From Linyphia triangularis (taxonomy: Eukaryota; Arthropoda; Arachnida; Araneae; Linyphiidae), in contig OZ021723.1 of NCBI GenBank assembly GCA_963978545.1, positions 43,725,069-43,789,068 of the forward strand: DNA of 64,000 nt. The letters run 5' to 3'. The notes beneath the pieces are model-generated. The model made no database searches, was not told the origin of the DNA, and saw only the letters and a program-made list of their open reading frames with translations. Position numbers and translations under genes: made by a program. Below are positions 17,152 to 30,300 of the stretch, piece after piece. Every line of letters starts with the position of its first letter. The first letter of the stretch is position 1.

Positions 17152-18243
17152 TAAACTTTACGAAAAACAGCAACAGAGTCTGAAAAAATTCCAGAAAGTT
17201 TTAGTTGTATATTATTTACATACATCATGAACGTAGGGAGTTTTACATGTTTTTGTTCTCATGATAGCAGTTTAAAACAATATTAGTATTAGTCGATAGT
17301 TTAATGCTTATGTCTGCTCCTGGAAAACGTGAACAAATGAGCTTAAGCCTTTTCCCTTCGATTATAATCTTTATCCTCGATTATAATGTCGGATTTTATA
17401 GTAAAGAAAATTGACTTTTAGATAGATTTTAGACAATAAATTGATCATATATTCTCACTAAGCATATTATAAGTATTAGTGTTATATGATAATATGTTTT
17501 ATCATACCTTGAATCCGCACAGTATTTACCATACGTAACAATAGTAAAGAATTAATGTGATCATCAACATCATTTATAAGTATTGCAATCATCATTCTGT
17601 CCCTGTTTTTGTTCATAATTTAGTGTATCGATCTTATACAAAGAAAGTCTGCAATAGATTTGTTTAATAATAATGAGTCGATGGGTGTGAAATGTCCATT
17701 GAAAGCGAAATCCGAAGCTCATGATCAGATTCTTAATGAAGCTTAACTTTATCTGTCTGTATATTATTTACACAATGAATCGTACTTATCAGTGAGTTTT
17801 GCTCGCTCCGACTCCTCCCACATCCGCTATTGGCCATTGCATCTCTCTTCCCTGTCGTTTCGACCACGGTTGTACACTGTAAAACAGACTACAGTAGTTT
17901 TTAAAGTGCATTGTATAACCTATAAAAATACAGTTTTTAATATAAATCCTTTATATGCATTGCCAATTTTTATATTCACTAACCTGGTGTTTGCATCGAA
18001 TTTTAAATATCAAAAACATTTCTATCAGCAAAATGTTCTACAAACTACGATTCAAAATTTATTTATTAAAAATGAACATCACACTTACATCCACATCCAA
18101 ATATTTTAAAATTATTCTGATTAAAACAATTTTATTATTTATTTATTAAAAAAATTTTGGCAACAGGAAATAGTTTCTTCAACGGTCGGTTAAATGCTAT
18201 TTTAACGCTATTGGATGACGGTACGTTGATTTATTAGTAGTCC

Positions 18244-18400
18244 ATGAAATCGACCTTTTACTAACAGTAACAGTCCCAAAATTTGATAGAATGCATAGCC
18301 ATTGACATCGAATATATCTGCCAAGTTTTAGTCCGATTGAATGATGGCAAGGGGGTTAATTAGGCGTCCGCAGATTTGCCCGCCATCGACAAACCCACAA
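18244..18400 (+). repeat. Dispersed 150-bp repeat module, copy 1
   Basis: It contains the family landmarks in order: CGACCTTTTA, CAGTCCCAAAATTTGATAGA, ATGCAT, ATCTGCCAAGTTTTAGTCCG, and GGGTTAATTAGGCGTCCGCA near the end. The same order is seen at 48236-48570 (plus) and on the minus strand at 33630-33790 and 34010-34180. Non-coding; the transposon class is not identifiable from these pieces. Confidence 0.75.
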
Positions 18401-21400
18401 AATCGAAAAGAAAAAGAAGGAAAAAAAAAAATTAAAAATACTTATAAATTGCATAAATAGAGAAATTTATCTACACTATTTTTTTTTCTTTTTTTTTTTT
18501 CTTTCTTTTTTCATTCTTGTAGAATTTACTGAACCAAAAACTAAACTGAGAAGAAACTTTAATGTCGAATTTTTAATAAACATATCATGCCCTTGCTACA
18601 AAAGTAACACAGCTAAAATTTCTTCATTTTAAGTAAAAGTGTTTGCAGAAACACAGACTACATACTTAAAGCGATTAAACGTCATGTGTTGATTTATAAG
18701 TTTAATTCAAGATGAAACTCACTTATGCCGTTTTTCTAGATTCAAGACTATGTAGTCTTTTATTCTTTACACTTTAACTAAAAAAAATAAAGAATTCTAA
18801 AGCTGTGTCCCTTTTGTAACAAGAGTATGGTATATACTTTTTTTAAACAGAAAATAGAAAGTAATGCATGGGTTTGTAAATAACATTACTGTATTCAGAA
18901 AATTTAATGTAATGTAGTAAAATAGATTTATGGAAAATTAATGTCATAAAATAGTTAATGTGATAAAAATAAAATTTCACATCTGTAGTTGTTGCTGAAG
19001 AGTTAATCGAAATGTTTAAAAACATATTACATCAATTCTCGAATTATGCTTTTACCTATGCATCGTATCATGACCTATCGATAGATAAGTCCTACTTAAA
19101 CAGAAGTACAAGATTAATATCTAAAGTATTTGGAAGATATATTTCTTAGCTTTTTGTTATAAAAATATGACATTTTTGACAAGTGTTCATTCGATTTATC
19201 CATCAGATTGCCCAATAAAAATATAAATAAAAACGACTAATAAAAAACTATCAAATGTCATTTTTTAAATTTTATTTTAGAAGTTATATTAAGACTATGG
19301 AAACACAAAGTATAACTAAGAATTTTAAATTGTATCTTTAACGTGTCAAGCTTTATAAACTAGAACTTTTGAATATATTTTTATGAAAATGTAAATCTCT
19401 ACTAGAACATTTGTATTGTTGGTATTTTTTTTAAACGCAAAATACTAAATTTTAGTAGTAAAATAATATTGGCTATCAATATATTCTAGCGATAAATTTA
19501 TAAATTTCTCACATAGAACTGTATACGCGTACAATGTTTGTCCCTACCATTATACCATAAATTAACTTAATCCGGAACCACAGACACATATACAAATCCA
19601 CTTACTCATTATTGATTTAAGATGCTTGAAGAAAAAGGTTGGATATTTACAAAAATTAACTAACAGGTTAAACATGCATAACCCTTATCAATTCAGTCAT
19701 CCGGAGAAAAAAAAGAAAATAATTTTCTCTTCAACTTTTACAGAAACGCTGCATAATTATTGGTTGAACACGTCATTTTGTTTCAGAAAGAGCATTAACA
19801 AGAGAAAAACTGCGATTGAATCAAATGAAATGTTAAATATTTAAAATAAGTAGTATAAAGTTACGCCTGGCATCCTCTCTTCATCTTTAACAAAATGTAC
19901 GCACATTTCTTTTGAAAATCAGTTTTTCCACGCCCTGAGCAGTGGCTTTCCTGAACCGGCAAGGAATCGTGAATAACGTCTGAACAACGGCTCTCAGCGA
20001 AATGAAAGGAAATTCCCATGTCGAAACAGAGGATTATGAACACTTGAAATCACACTCCGTGCATCAAAGCGCTTCTTTTGTGTACAGTCCCACTCACATC
20101 GAAAGTCAGAGCACGGAACAAGAAAAACAGCCTATTGGAACTTTTAAATTAAAAAAAAAATATCGTTAGAGATTTGCTCCTTTGAAAAGAGTGTAATAGT
20201 AGTTTTAGAATTACATATACAACAAATTTCAATAAGGAATTTCTTTATGTTCGGTTTAAAATGTACCACTGTCAAGCTGCTGATCAAAGCAAACATTTTA
20301 TAGATGAATGATTTCATTAGTAATTCAAAACAAGACATTTGTAAAAGTTAAAGGCGTTTAATTTAATTATTATAGTATAGCTGTATGTTTTGAAACTGTA
20401 TTGGAGTATAAAATGTGCTGAACATTTTATTTATGGTTTAGATACTATCTCCTAGTGCTTCTGAACTATATGGAACATCTAAGTCTTCACAATGATTTGA
20501 AATAATCCTAAGAAGCTAGACCGTGAGTCATAAGGTGAAAGTCTTATACAGATAACGTTTATTACTCTTTTTAGCCGGCTCCTTAACTATTTAGAATCAA
20601 TTAGATATGAAAAATATTTTACAGAATTTGTTAGGCATTGCGCTTTGTTTATGAGCTAAGTAAAAGCTAAGTTTTGTCTATAAATTATAAATATATATAT
20701 TTAGTAGAGAAAGCTATAACTGCCTTTATTTGTTCTCGTCTTACATAACAATGAACTTAATCCAAATGTATGCTATTACAAAAATATATCATTTTAAATT
20801 GGAACTATGCTGTTGCGATAAGCTTATATATGGGATAAGTCCTTCTGTTTGTTCGGGGTCAATTATCTCATACAAAACTAGAAATTGACGCCAAAACTGT
20901 CGCCAGGCTCGCCAACTTAACGAGATTTGTAAAAATAGTTACTGTAAAAAATATCGCTAAACTGGCCAAATTGACGGTTAAAAATTAAATGACAATAGGC
21001 ACATAGGTTTGATATTATATCTAAATACTCGTTTTAATTAATGGAATTTTTTTTTAACAAAATCTATTATTATTTTAGATAAATTTTTACAAAACTTCAA
21101 AGTATAAAAACTTTATATAACTTTAATTTTGTGGAAATGATTTTCGAATTTTTTTTTTTTTAAGTAGCTAAAAGAAAATGTATAAAAATTAAGGGAAATG
21201 GTTACAGTTGTGGCAAATGATACTATAACAGTTATATAATAGATATTCAAAACTTTGTTTTTTTTGTTTTCTTTTTGAATTGAGACTTCATTCACAACTT
21301 TTGGCTCACTCGTAGTATCACTTGTGTAAAAAAACTTCTACTACCATCACTCTTCAAAACTTTTCCGACAAGGGCCACCCTGTAAAGTTAACTTTTTTAT

Positions 21401-24400
21401 AAATCTTTAAACTGCTATAATTTCCTCTATTGGCGGAGATTTGAAATAAAGCTTATCTTTTTTTCTTAGACTTACTTTTTCCTTAATCTAAAGAGTATGT
21501 ATACAAAACTTTATGAAGATATGTTCTAAAGATATCTCTAAACATGCGCAATTGAATTATGACTATCCTGTACAGTACAATGAACGATTTTTCCACTCGG
21601 CAGCTAAACAATATACAGTTTATCAATGACTTTTCTTTTCATTCATTTGAAAGTTCTGTCGTGCTTCCAAGAAATCACCATCATTTCATCCTTAAAATTT
21701 ACACTAATATTCTACAGACTGTTTCATACTTTGTACATTAAAAACGATTATATTCGTGAGCACGTCTGACATTGAAAACAATTGTGATAGAATATAATAT
21801 TTGTCGACATGATTAATGCGTATATCAACTGTGGGATAGTATCACGCGATCCTTTTTAAACAAACGGTACAACGGTGCCTTCCGAGCAAAGACATAGATA
21901 ATTATACAGAGAAGGACATTAATGTACGACATATGACATAAGAAGACGTGCTCTGGATATCTATTAGATGTTATAAAGATCATTGCGCCCTTTCCTTGAT
22001 TATTCTGGACAGTTTCAAGCATCTTGACACTTAGATTGAATCTCTCAGGTCTCAGATTTTCACTGAGATTTATGAAGTTATAAATATAGCGAAAAGAAAG
22101 TACTTCAGAGACAGTAGTGAATTGATTAGGAAAAGTATTCAAACATAACAGTAAACAATTAAAAACTACTTTATTTTTAAGAAAACAAAATTTTATTTTC
22201 ATCTCGTATTCTGTTATTATTTTGTAGTATGAATCCGTTTCTTCAAATACTTAGGATATATATTGCACTCTTTCAAATACAGTTATATGAGTGAAATCAG
22301 ACGAAATGCAATTGTGAAAAGCTTCAATATTTTGAGGAAAAATAGTTTTGTAAATTTCTGGCTCCACTAATTCTAATAGTAATTCTACAGGATTCATTAA
22401 TTATACAGGATTATAAAACAGATAACCGTTATAATATGCATTAGATAAGGGATTAAGCTGTGTGGAGGGTTTTCTTATATGCTAAATTAGGAAACATTAT
22501 TTAGCTTTTTTGCTAAAACATTTAACTAAAGAATTAGCAAAATTACCATTTCTGTTATCCAAAAATTAGTCATAAACCTAAAAAACAAACAAGTTGTAAG
22601 TTAAAGAGTGTCTTTCCAGTTAATATTTGGTATAAAATAGTTTTATATTTACAGTTCATAAGGAATTCATTCTAAAATTATTTTAAATTAAAAATCAAAA
22701 GTAATGAAACCCATATCCATTTTAGTTTTTGTTAAAAAAAAATGTGACTTTAGCCTTTTTGCTAAAGAAATTTTGTACTCCAGCTTAAATACTGGTTAAA
22801 ATAATGAATTCGTACATGCATCATGATTAAAATTTTATTAAGAATTATTTTACAGTATCAATAATAGAGACATATCAACAATGCATTTGTAAAATACCAA
22901 AGCAATAAACTACCGACCTCACTCTTAGGATATCAAATCTCCCCAACATAGAATAGATACCTGGCCTAAACAGAAAAAGAAACACGGCTTTCAATATCAG
23001 TAATTGGTCTTCATAGAGGAAGGAAACATTATCACCGCCAAATTGGCTTTGTGTGGAGTCCCAGTGGACAGAATCGAAGCTTGGCAGTGGATTCAATTCC
23101 CAAACCACCCTCTTTCCATGCATCATCCTTGTAATAATGGCAGGGATTAGCTATTAGCTTGAAAGCTCTGTCCAATCTCTACACCCCTTTCTTTGTAGGA
23201 TTCCTTATTTTTTTGTTTCATTCCATTGCGGGCAATGATAAAGTGGCGTCTTCTCCTATATATGGTGCTGTGATTTTTGTGAGATTTAGTGTTTTTATGG
23301 CTTCTGGATATGTCTAAATGGAGAGGATCCTTTGACGGTCAGTGACCGCTGCATTGTTTGGACGTTCCGACTGTCGGCCATATGTGTCCACGATTGATGA
23401 AGAGATATATCAAATGTATATATTTTGGCATTGTTGATACTTTTTTTTGTGATAGCCACAATGGTCTGATCAATGACAAAAACTGCAAGGAATATCTTCT
23501 TCCAACAAAATGAAAAGAGTTTCCGTCATAAGGGGGAAAAAAAATACATTCATTCGTTAACGATGATTTTTATTAATGAATTGATGTTGATATAGAGCAA
23601 TAAAACTAAAAGTTAAATAAATTAGGAAAAAATTGCAATGAAAATGTAGCTATGTTAATTGTAAAGTTTAGTTATTAGTTCGTAATCCGATAGCTCCTTC
23701 ACATTACAGTGTGATGGTATAACTGTATAAAAGTGGTTGAATAAGCTCCTATAAAAGAAAAGTTTGAAGATATTAAAGGGAGAGCGTCTTAACATTTGGT
23801 TTGACAAATTAATTAAATTAACATTAAATTTGATAATTTTCTTCCACTATGCAATATTTATAGATTAAATGCCAATATGCAATATTTTCAATAAGCAATA
23901 TTTATAGCTTTAATGCAATATTAAATATTTATTGTGAAAATTTAAATCGGGTTAAATTTTTCTTGTTTTCTTCTAATATATACTTGTATATGCAATATTT
24001 AAAGAGTAATTAAAATCGGGTTTAATATTTTTTTAAAATTATAAATATACTTTATACTGAGAATTTAAAACTAATTTATAAGAAGTTTCACTTTCACCAT
24101 TCGGAACCAAGCTTATATTTTAGCTTATATTAGCTCTACTCAATATTGTAAAGAGAACCTTCAACAAAATGTCTACTTTTCTATGACAGTCTCTCTCTTT
24201 TTTTAACTTCCCACAATCTACATTCCGACCAACTTTCATTTTGGTATGGTTACGCATCATATCTTTAGAAACCCGTCTTTAGATTCAATAATGAATTACT
24301 ATTTGAAAATTTTTTTTTTAAATAATTAAAACAATTTGAATTATATTTAACATTTTAAATATTTACAAATCATGCTAAGCTATTATGGTACAGTTTAGAT

Positions 24401-25034
24401 TTCTTCTTGTACTTTTCCATCTAAAAACCATTTTGAAGGATTATGCAAAATATAGCATAAACTGGAAAGATTACCGACTCAAATATTACTAGCGTAAAAT
24501 TATAATTACAAAAATTTTAAACTCAAGACTTTGAAATCACTTAATATATAATTTTCTTTTTTCAGTTTAAAGTAATATAGTTGACAATCGGACACATAAA
24601 CGATTAACATTTTACAGTCATCGGAATTTCAACAAGTTTTGATTTCATCACATTCTCTTATCTATTTTTCTCTAGTGATCCATTAATCAAATTAAGAGAA
24701 ACTTCTTAAATAACTAGTTTTGCATGAGAGCAAATTTTCTAATACTTTAACTTCTATCAAACAAGTAATAATTATTTATTACGTGATGTAGCTATTTAAT
24801 TTTAACTCTTCAACTATCATTATTATCAATCACTAAGTTATAAACTTTTAAAAATTATTCCATAAAGGTTTCGGTGGTAAAAGAATCTATGGAATTAAAA
24901 ACTAGTGTCAAATTTAAAATTTTACATTGTGGCCAAACATGGCGCTTATTCGAAAGTTAGTTTCATTGTTACTTTAGTATGGTATTGACCGTGATGCGTT
25001 CAGAGGTTAAGGTTTTGGAAAACGATTCCAAATG

Positions 25035-25046
25035 TGATTGATGACA
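25035..25046 (+). promoter_or_regulatory. Possible PBX/MEIS-type composite site
   Basis: TGATTGATGACA combines a TGATTGAT motif (known for PBX/Extradenticle-Hox binding) with TGACA (known for MEIS/Homothorax). About 30 bp further on, TTTATTGGCCATAAA places two ATAAA-type half sites head to head. Such motifs arise by chance in AT-rich DNA, so this is a weak pointer only. Confidence 0.2.
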
Positions 25047-25209
25047 CTTGTTCATGGAAAACCTCTCTCTTTATTGGCCATAAAAATTCAATAAGCTTTT
25101 TCTTTTAATTCAATTTCCAAAAATGGTAGATAAAATGCAATGGTTTCATTATTGGCGGCTATTGGGACACATTTCCGATTCATTTGTTTCATTAAAATTG
25201 TCATTTAAG

Positions 25210-25425
25210 GAGAACCAGAATGCGTATGTTTTCTCATTTTGTACGAGCATTATTAAGATGATTGCTTTTTATTTACATCATTTTAAGCTTACATGAAATA
25301 TAAGACAGAAACTTTAAGAGAACCAGAAGGTGTATGTTTTCTCATTTTGTACGAGCGTTATTAAGATGTTTGCTTTTTATTTACATCATTTCAAGCTTAC
25401 ATGAAATATAAGACATAAACTTTAG
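25210..25425 (+). repeat. Tandem duplication, two 108-bp copies
   Basis: Copy 1 (25210-25317) and copy 2 (25318-25425) both start GAGAACCAGAA and share TTTCTCATTTTGTACGAGC, TTTTTATTTACATCATTT and AAGCTTACATGAAATATAAG. Only a handful of substitutions separate them, so the duplication is young. It lies at the edge of a stretch with homeodomain-type motifs (about 24950-25200). Confidence 0.95.
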
Positions 25426-25881
25426 AACTAGTTTTGGATATGTTTTGTAATATAGAAAATTGTATTTATTTGTGGCCTATCTGTTTTTCTTCAGTTATAG
25501 AATGTACCTTTTAAATCAATTGAACGGTTATGTGAAGGGTCAGACGCCATCGGGATTTTTGTAACTTTGGAATATAGATTTAAAGTTAGACACACAGCTG
25601 TTGCAACCATGAGTTTGGATATATTTAATTATTGAAAATTTTAGAAAATTTGTCTAAGAGAATGTTAAATTTTGTGTAATTTTCTATGACCTTTACTTCT
25701 GCAGCAACTTTCAAGAAACTAATATACTAACTTATATTCACTAAAGTGAATATAATTTAGTATATTTTAAATAAAGGTGTTCACCATAGAATTTCGCTAA
25801 GCACACTGTTACATTCGTACAAGGAGAAGCACCCCCTTCTTACAAGGAGCCCGTACAAGGAGAAATAAGTAGAAAATTAGA

Positions 25882-25907
25882 TAGAGAGAGAGAGAGAGAG
25901 TGTGTGT
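25882..25907 (+). repeat. (AG)n plus short (TG)n microsatellite
   Basis: Roughly nine AG units are followed directly by four TG units. Confidence 0.9.
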
Positions 25908-27491
25908 TATATTTTGAATCCCCCATTTTAAGTGTGTTTATACCTTCTCATATTTTTTATATGTTTAAATACATGTTGCAAAATTCATACTTATTATAAA
26001 ATTCATATATTTCTTTCACATTATAAGTGTCAGTATTCTGATTTCTGCAAGAAAGAATCTTTCTGAAAGAAAGATTAGATATTTTCTGGAATTTTAAAAT
26101 ACCCTATTAAGATTGAGAATAATGTTCAAACATCCATTAAATATAAAACGATAAAAAAAAATTCTTAACTACTGGAATAATTTTCAAGATTAAAGAAATG
26201 CGGTGGAGAATTAGTTCAGTCTTCAGCATGTAGATGGCGCGTCTTACTCCGTACATATTTACTATTTTCATACCTAAACAAAATATGTTACGAAAGTTTT
26301 TTAAAGTTTTACTGGTTTTATGAATGATTCTGAGTCTTTCACCAATCCATTAGTCATTACTCACCATGACTCCACCTTTTAAAAAAATAAAAAATATAGA
26401 ATTATTTAATTTTTTTCGGAGTTTAAATTTTTAAGTTGTCATGGAATTAAAAACAATTAGCTGCATTGCTGTTGCTAAATGTAGCAAACATATCCTAAGT
26501 CTTGAGCAATATTTCGGCCATGTCGTGATTAATTAAAAAAAAAAAAAAAAAAAAAAAAATCAGCTGGCTATACGTTTTTTTGCAAGTGTTCACTGCAACA
26601 TTTGGAAATTAATTCTATTTCTTGTATAACTAGTTTTAAAATCATTTAATAATTTCTTTTTAAAACACTATTCCTTTTTCTTTTCAATGAAATTAATAAA
26701 TTTTAAGGTAATAGTTGGTGTAAAACGGGGTCTCATTATGTGATACACATTTTTTTTTGGATATATATGTCCCCCCCCCCCCTCTCCACCCCAACTACAC
26801 ACATATTTTCCACAATCATGTACAGTACGAAACAAAAATCCGAACGATGGGTATATCTTTATGTTTTGTTCTCTTAATGTTTTGTTTATACTTTTCTATA
26901 CCACTGATGCAAAAACAATTTCTTAGGTGGCGGTATACTAAGTAAAATTAACTCTATCTTTAACAATTTCAATACGAACCCCTATTTTTTATGTTTTCAT
27001 TCGATTTAGAATACCTCGTTTACCCTAGATACCAAATTTCAGTTCAATTGAGAAACGCGTCACTGAGCGAAAATGTTTTAAACGATCTTGAGGGCAAATT
27101 TCTTTATCGCTGGAAAGAATCGAACGTTTTATATGCTTCAAGATGTAATCTATTAGGCGGTCTCTTAAAGTGAGCTTTTTTACATTTTTGCTAAAATATC
27201 GAAAACCAAAAGTCAAAATGGAATGCAAAAAATTCTGGAGGGTTTTTGACCATAATAATTCTAATAAAAGTAGGGGGGGGGGGAAACAAAAAAAAAACAT
27301 GTTTCTATTTAAAAAAAAAATTAAAACTTGTTTTGTTAATTAAAAATTAATTATTACAAAATTCTTTAATACAAAAGTTGCATGTTATTTATGTTTGGCC
27401 TTAAAAAAACTATCCTTTGAAATAAAACTTGCTAATATATATTAACTATTTAAGAATTTATGGCCAAATAACAAATTTTCTTTTTATCGTT

Positions 27492-27493
<2 letters not shown>

Positions 27494-27525
<32 letters not shown>
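27494..27525 (+). repeat. poly(T) homopolymer, 32 bp
   Basis: Uninterrupted T run. A second, 37-bp T run lies 270 bp further on at 27794-27830. Confidence 0.9.
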
Positions 27526-27533
<8 letters not shown>

Positions 27534-27791
27534 GAAATTACTAACCACTCATGGAAAATTATAAAATTTGGTATTAAGATGGGTTTTTTTTTTTTGGAAT
27601 CTAAATCTAAATATGGTATAATATTATGGGGTTGCCATTGAACTTTTTAAAGTTTGGTTTAGTTTTAATAAGTAGATGACTCCTCATGATGAAAAAAAAT
27701 TATATACAATTGATAAAGACATTCCATAATTTAAAACGGTACTTGACTTTTGTTATTTCATCAATTAGAATACAAGATATTGCCATTGTTC

Positions 27792-27793
<2 letters not shown>

Positions 27794-27830
<37 letters not shown>
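27794..27830 (+). repeat. poly(T) homopolymer, 37 bp
   Basis: The longest single-base run in the window. No retroelement body is recognised on its right, where a minus-strand retroposon would lie. Confidence 0.9.
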
Positions 27831-27832
<2 letters not shown>

Positions 27833-28564
27833 CCAGTCACACTTGAATTTTTTTTTTTTCTAACTATCATTTTTACAATCGGATTTTTTTACACTTAAAG
27901 TACATAATTAGTAATGATGTTTAAATGAAAAAAATTTCAACTTTATTCAAAAATAATTTACCTAAGTAACATTTAACTCTTTATAATTAGCATATTTTCG
28001 AACAATGATTACTCGAGTTTTATGAGGCAAAGAAAAAGAATTATGGCTGAAAATTGTTCGTAATATTATTTTTAATGTTATGAAACTCCATCTAGTTTCT
28101 AGCATATATATACTTTTTTTTTAATAAAATTTTTTTAACATTGAAAGTAGAAAAAATAGCAATTTTTCTATACATTTTCGCACTTAAAAAACTACCAAAA
28201 TTCATTTTTTTTTCGATCAATTTCGCTGAGGTCCAAAACATCTAATAGTTAGTGCAGATTTGAATTCTCAAATAATTCTTCAAAAAGATTACATCAAACT
28301 TCATTTATCACTGTTTTAATGAAGTTTAAAGTGCCAAAAACACGATTTTTAGATAATGAGTTTAAAATATTCAAATTTATTTTCAGAACAACATAGCACT
28401 TGAAACTAATAAAATAACTCTATAGTCTTCAGATGATACCATTATCTTGCAAAAATTCTATATGGTAGTTATTTTAAAGCAGAAATTTTTACGGGCAGTC
28501 GAAGTCAGATAATAGCTAATCTGGCTCCCTCGCTACTCAGGGAAGGGTCTATTGGATTCCATTG

Positions 28565-28578
28565 GTTACCATTGCAAC
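28565..28578. promoter_or_regulatory. Possible RFX X-box-like motif
   Basis: GTTACCATTGCAAC is an imperfect palindrome matching the RFX X-box pattern (GTTNCC-AT-GGNAAC) at nearly all positions; reverse complemented it reads GTTGCAATGGTAAC. It lies in an island of balanced composition (28480-28690) next to two ATTGG (CCAAT-type) boxes. RFX sites mark ciliary gene promoters in animals, but no gene is visible here and the motif is short. Confidence 0.25.
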
Positions 28579-29708
28579 ATCGCAGCCAAAACTCGTTTCA
28601 GGAACACATGGCTGCCGTTCGGTGGAAGATTACCTTGATTGGAAGCGTTTTTCTCCCCTTGTGAAAGAAATTTGTTGTTAATCGGATATTTTTTTACACT
28701 TACCGTGGAAATTGGATCTTCATTTTAGAAAATTGTAAAATATATAATTTTAGTTTTTAACTAATAAATTTAAATTCAGCCCGACTGCACTGGCTGTAGT
28801 GCACTAGCCGCCACTGCTGCTCGTTGGATTTTAGCACCAACTGCAAGTATAAAATTATCTATCTTCTATCTGTCAGAGAAGATCGTTTTCATACAGAATT
28901 TGATAAAATAAAGATATTGTTTTCTAATAACTAATCGGAAACTGTTAAAATGTGGAATATATTTTTTTGATAGGGGGAGGGGGGATTTAGGGCTGTTAAC
29001 TTATGACGGCAGAATTTTACGAATTGAATCCTGTTGAAATTTTATTGAAATAAGAAATCCCCTCTTATCTCGTCTTGAAGCTATGGATTTATTAGGAGCT
29101 TTGTTTGTACAGTCAAATAAAATGCCACTGATTCTGATAAACGAAGTGTGTAGAATGCAATAACAAGAGGATAAAACCTACCACCATACTATTTCTAACG
29201 GTTTCAGGATAGGAAAGGGGATGATATTCAACCTTACGGCATAATGTGAGATAAGACAATTTTAAAAAATACCCTCTACACTTCTGAACAACTTGGATTA
29301 TTTTTGTACGTCTTAACTGATAGCTGAGAAGTATAACTAATATGTCGTATTAAGTATTAAGACAAAACCATATTAAAGTATACATTGTATATAACCTCTT
29401 AAAATAACACGAGGTCACTCCGTTTGACAATGTGTCGTAAGAGTATAATGAAATAGAGAAGTAGTGGAAAGTCATTCCTCTACTTTTTCATTTGGAGGAG
29501 AGTATTCCTTCTTATAAAAAGTTTTAAATATCTTTTTTTTTTTTTTTTTTTGCCACAGTTTAACAGTCTAGTAAAATACAAAGTATTTAATAACGTGCAT
29601 ATATACTGGGTTACGCACCCCCACCCTCATAAAAAAAAAAAAAAAAAACAATAATTACCGAAATAACAGGGATAAGTTTGGCAGGGAAAAAAACATATAA
29701 ACTGATAT

Positions 29709-30300
29709 GTTTTTATTTTCAATTACCTATACGTTAGCATAGGGTAACGAAAGTATTGTTTTCGATGGAAAAAAAATTTCAATTTTTTTTTTCTTGCATT
29801 TATCCACATTTTGGAACATTCTAATTTCAAAAAAGTGGCATAGGAAAATTGTTTGTCTGCGTGTACGTGGTCAGCGTAACACCTGAACGAATAGACCTAC
29901 AACGTTCAAATTTAGTGTACAGGTTAGTGTAGGCCATGGGACCTGTCATAAAGGTTTTCGTCAATATTGCGCATGCTTAAAACATAGAAAAAATCAAGAA
30001 AAATCATGTTGTCAGCAATTGCTAAAAAATGGCTTACACGATTTAATCAAAATCACTATGGTAATGCCTCTTTAGATGCTCTAAACATCTTCACCTCCAA
30101 AATTCTCGTAAAAATACTATAAAGGTGTAAAAGTTGAAAAACGAATACCTTTAACACAGAGTTCTCTTCCCTTGAGCATTGCTCATCATCGACCGTTTTC
30201 CTCTTCTCCTCTGTTTCATTTAGAAGAACGCATAATGTAAGAATCATCGAAAAGTATATCGACATTTTTTTCCCCTTGTAAGAATTATTGCCATAACGAT
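29709..30300 (-). mobile_element. Dispersed non-coding repeat family C, copy without microsatellite
   Basis: On the minus strand this copy matches 38240-39192 and 55680-56374 in order: the TATACTTTTCGATRATTCTT region, GATGAGNNATGCTCAAGGGAA, a CGAGAATTTTGGAGGTGAAG-like segment, the block before the microsatellite, the CACTTTTTTGAAAT...GTTCCAAAA segment, and the terminal GTAATTGAAAAT. At the point where the other copies carry CA or CATA arrays it has only CCACGTACACGCAGACAAAC. Its first 100 bp or so appear missing or diverged. Confidence 0.8.

Larger units (their letters stand above)
17154..25209. other. AT-rich non-coding block, no gene seen
   Basis: No supported gene. The block includes one 150-bp repeat module (18244-18400), islands of more balanced composition at 19860-20110 and 22900-23140, and two similar hairpins of the form TTTAGC-(T-rich 6 nt)-GCTAAA at 22500-22517 and 22749-22766. 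Repeated GCAATATTTATAG-like motifs lie near 23840-23920. The longest open frame (125 codons, minus, 21825-22202) has no recognisable domain and an AT-rich composition like its surroundings, so I do not call it a gene. Confidence 0.5.
25426..29708. other. AT-rich non-coding block, no gene seen
   Basis: The block holds a GA/GT microsatellite (25882-25907), poly(A) 26535-26559, poly(C) 26771-26782, long T runs (27494-27525, 27794-27830, 29533-29551) and one island of balanced composition (28480-28690). Apparent proteins rich in Phe here are coded by T homopolymers and are not genes. Confidence 0.55.

Noticed and set aside
21825..22202. 125-codon minus-strand open frame as a gene
   Set aside because: Composition matches the AT-rich surroundings, no domain or signal is recognised, and the length is within chance for a window of this size.
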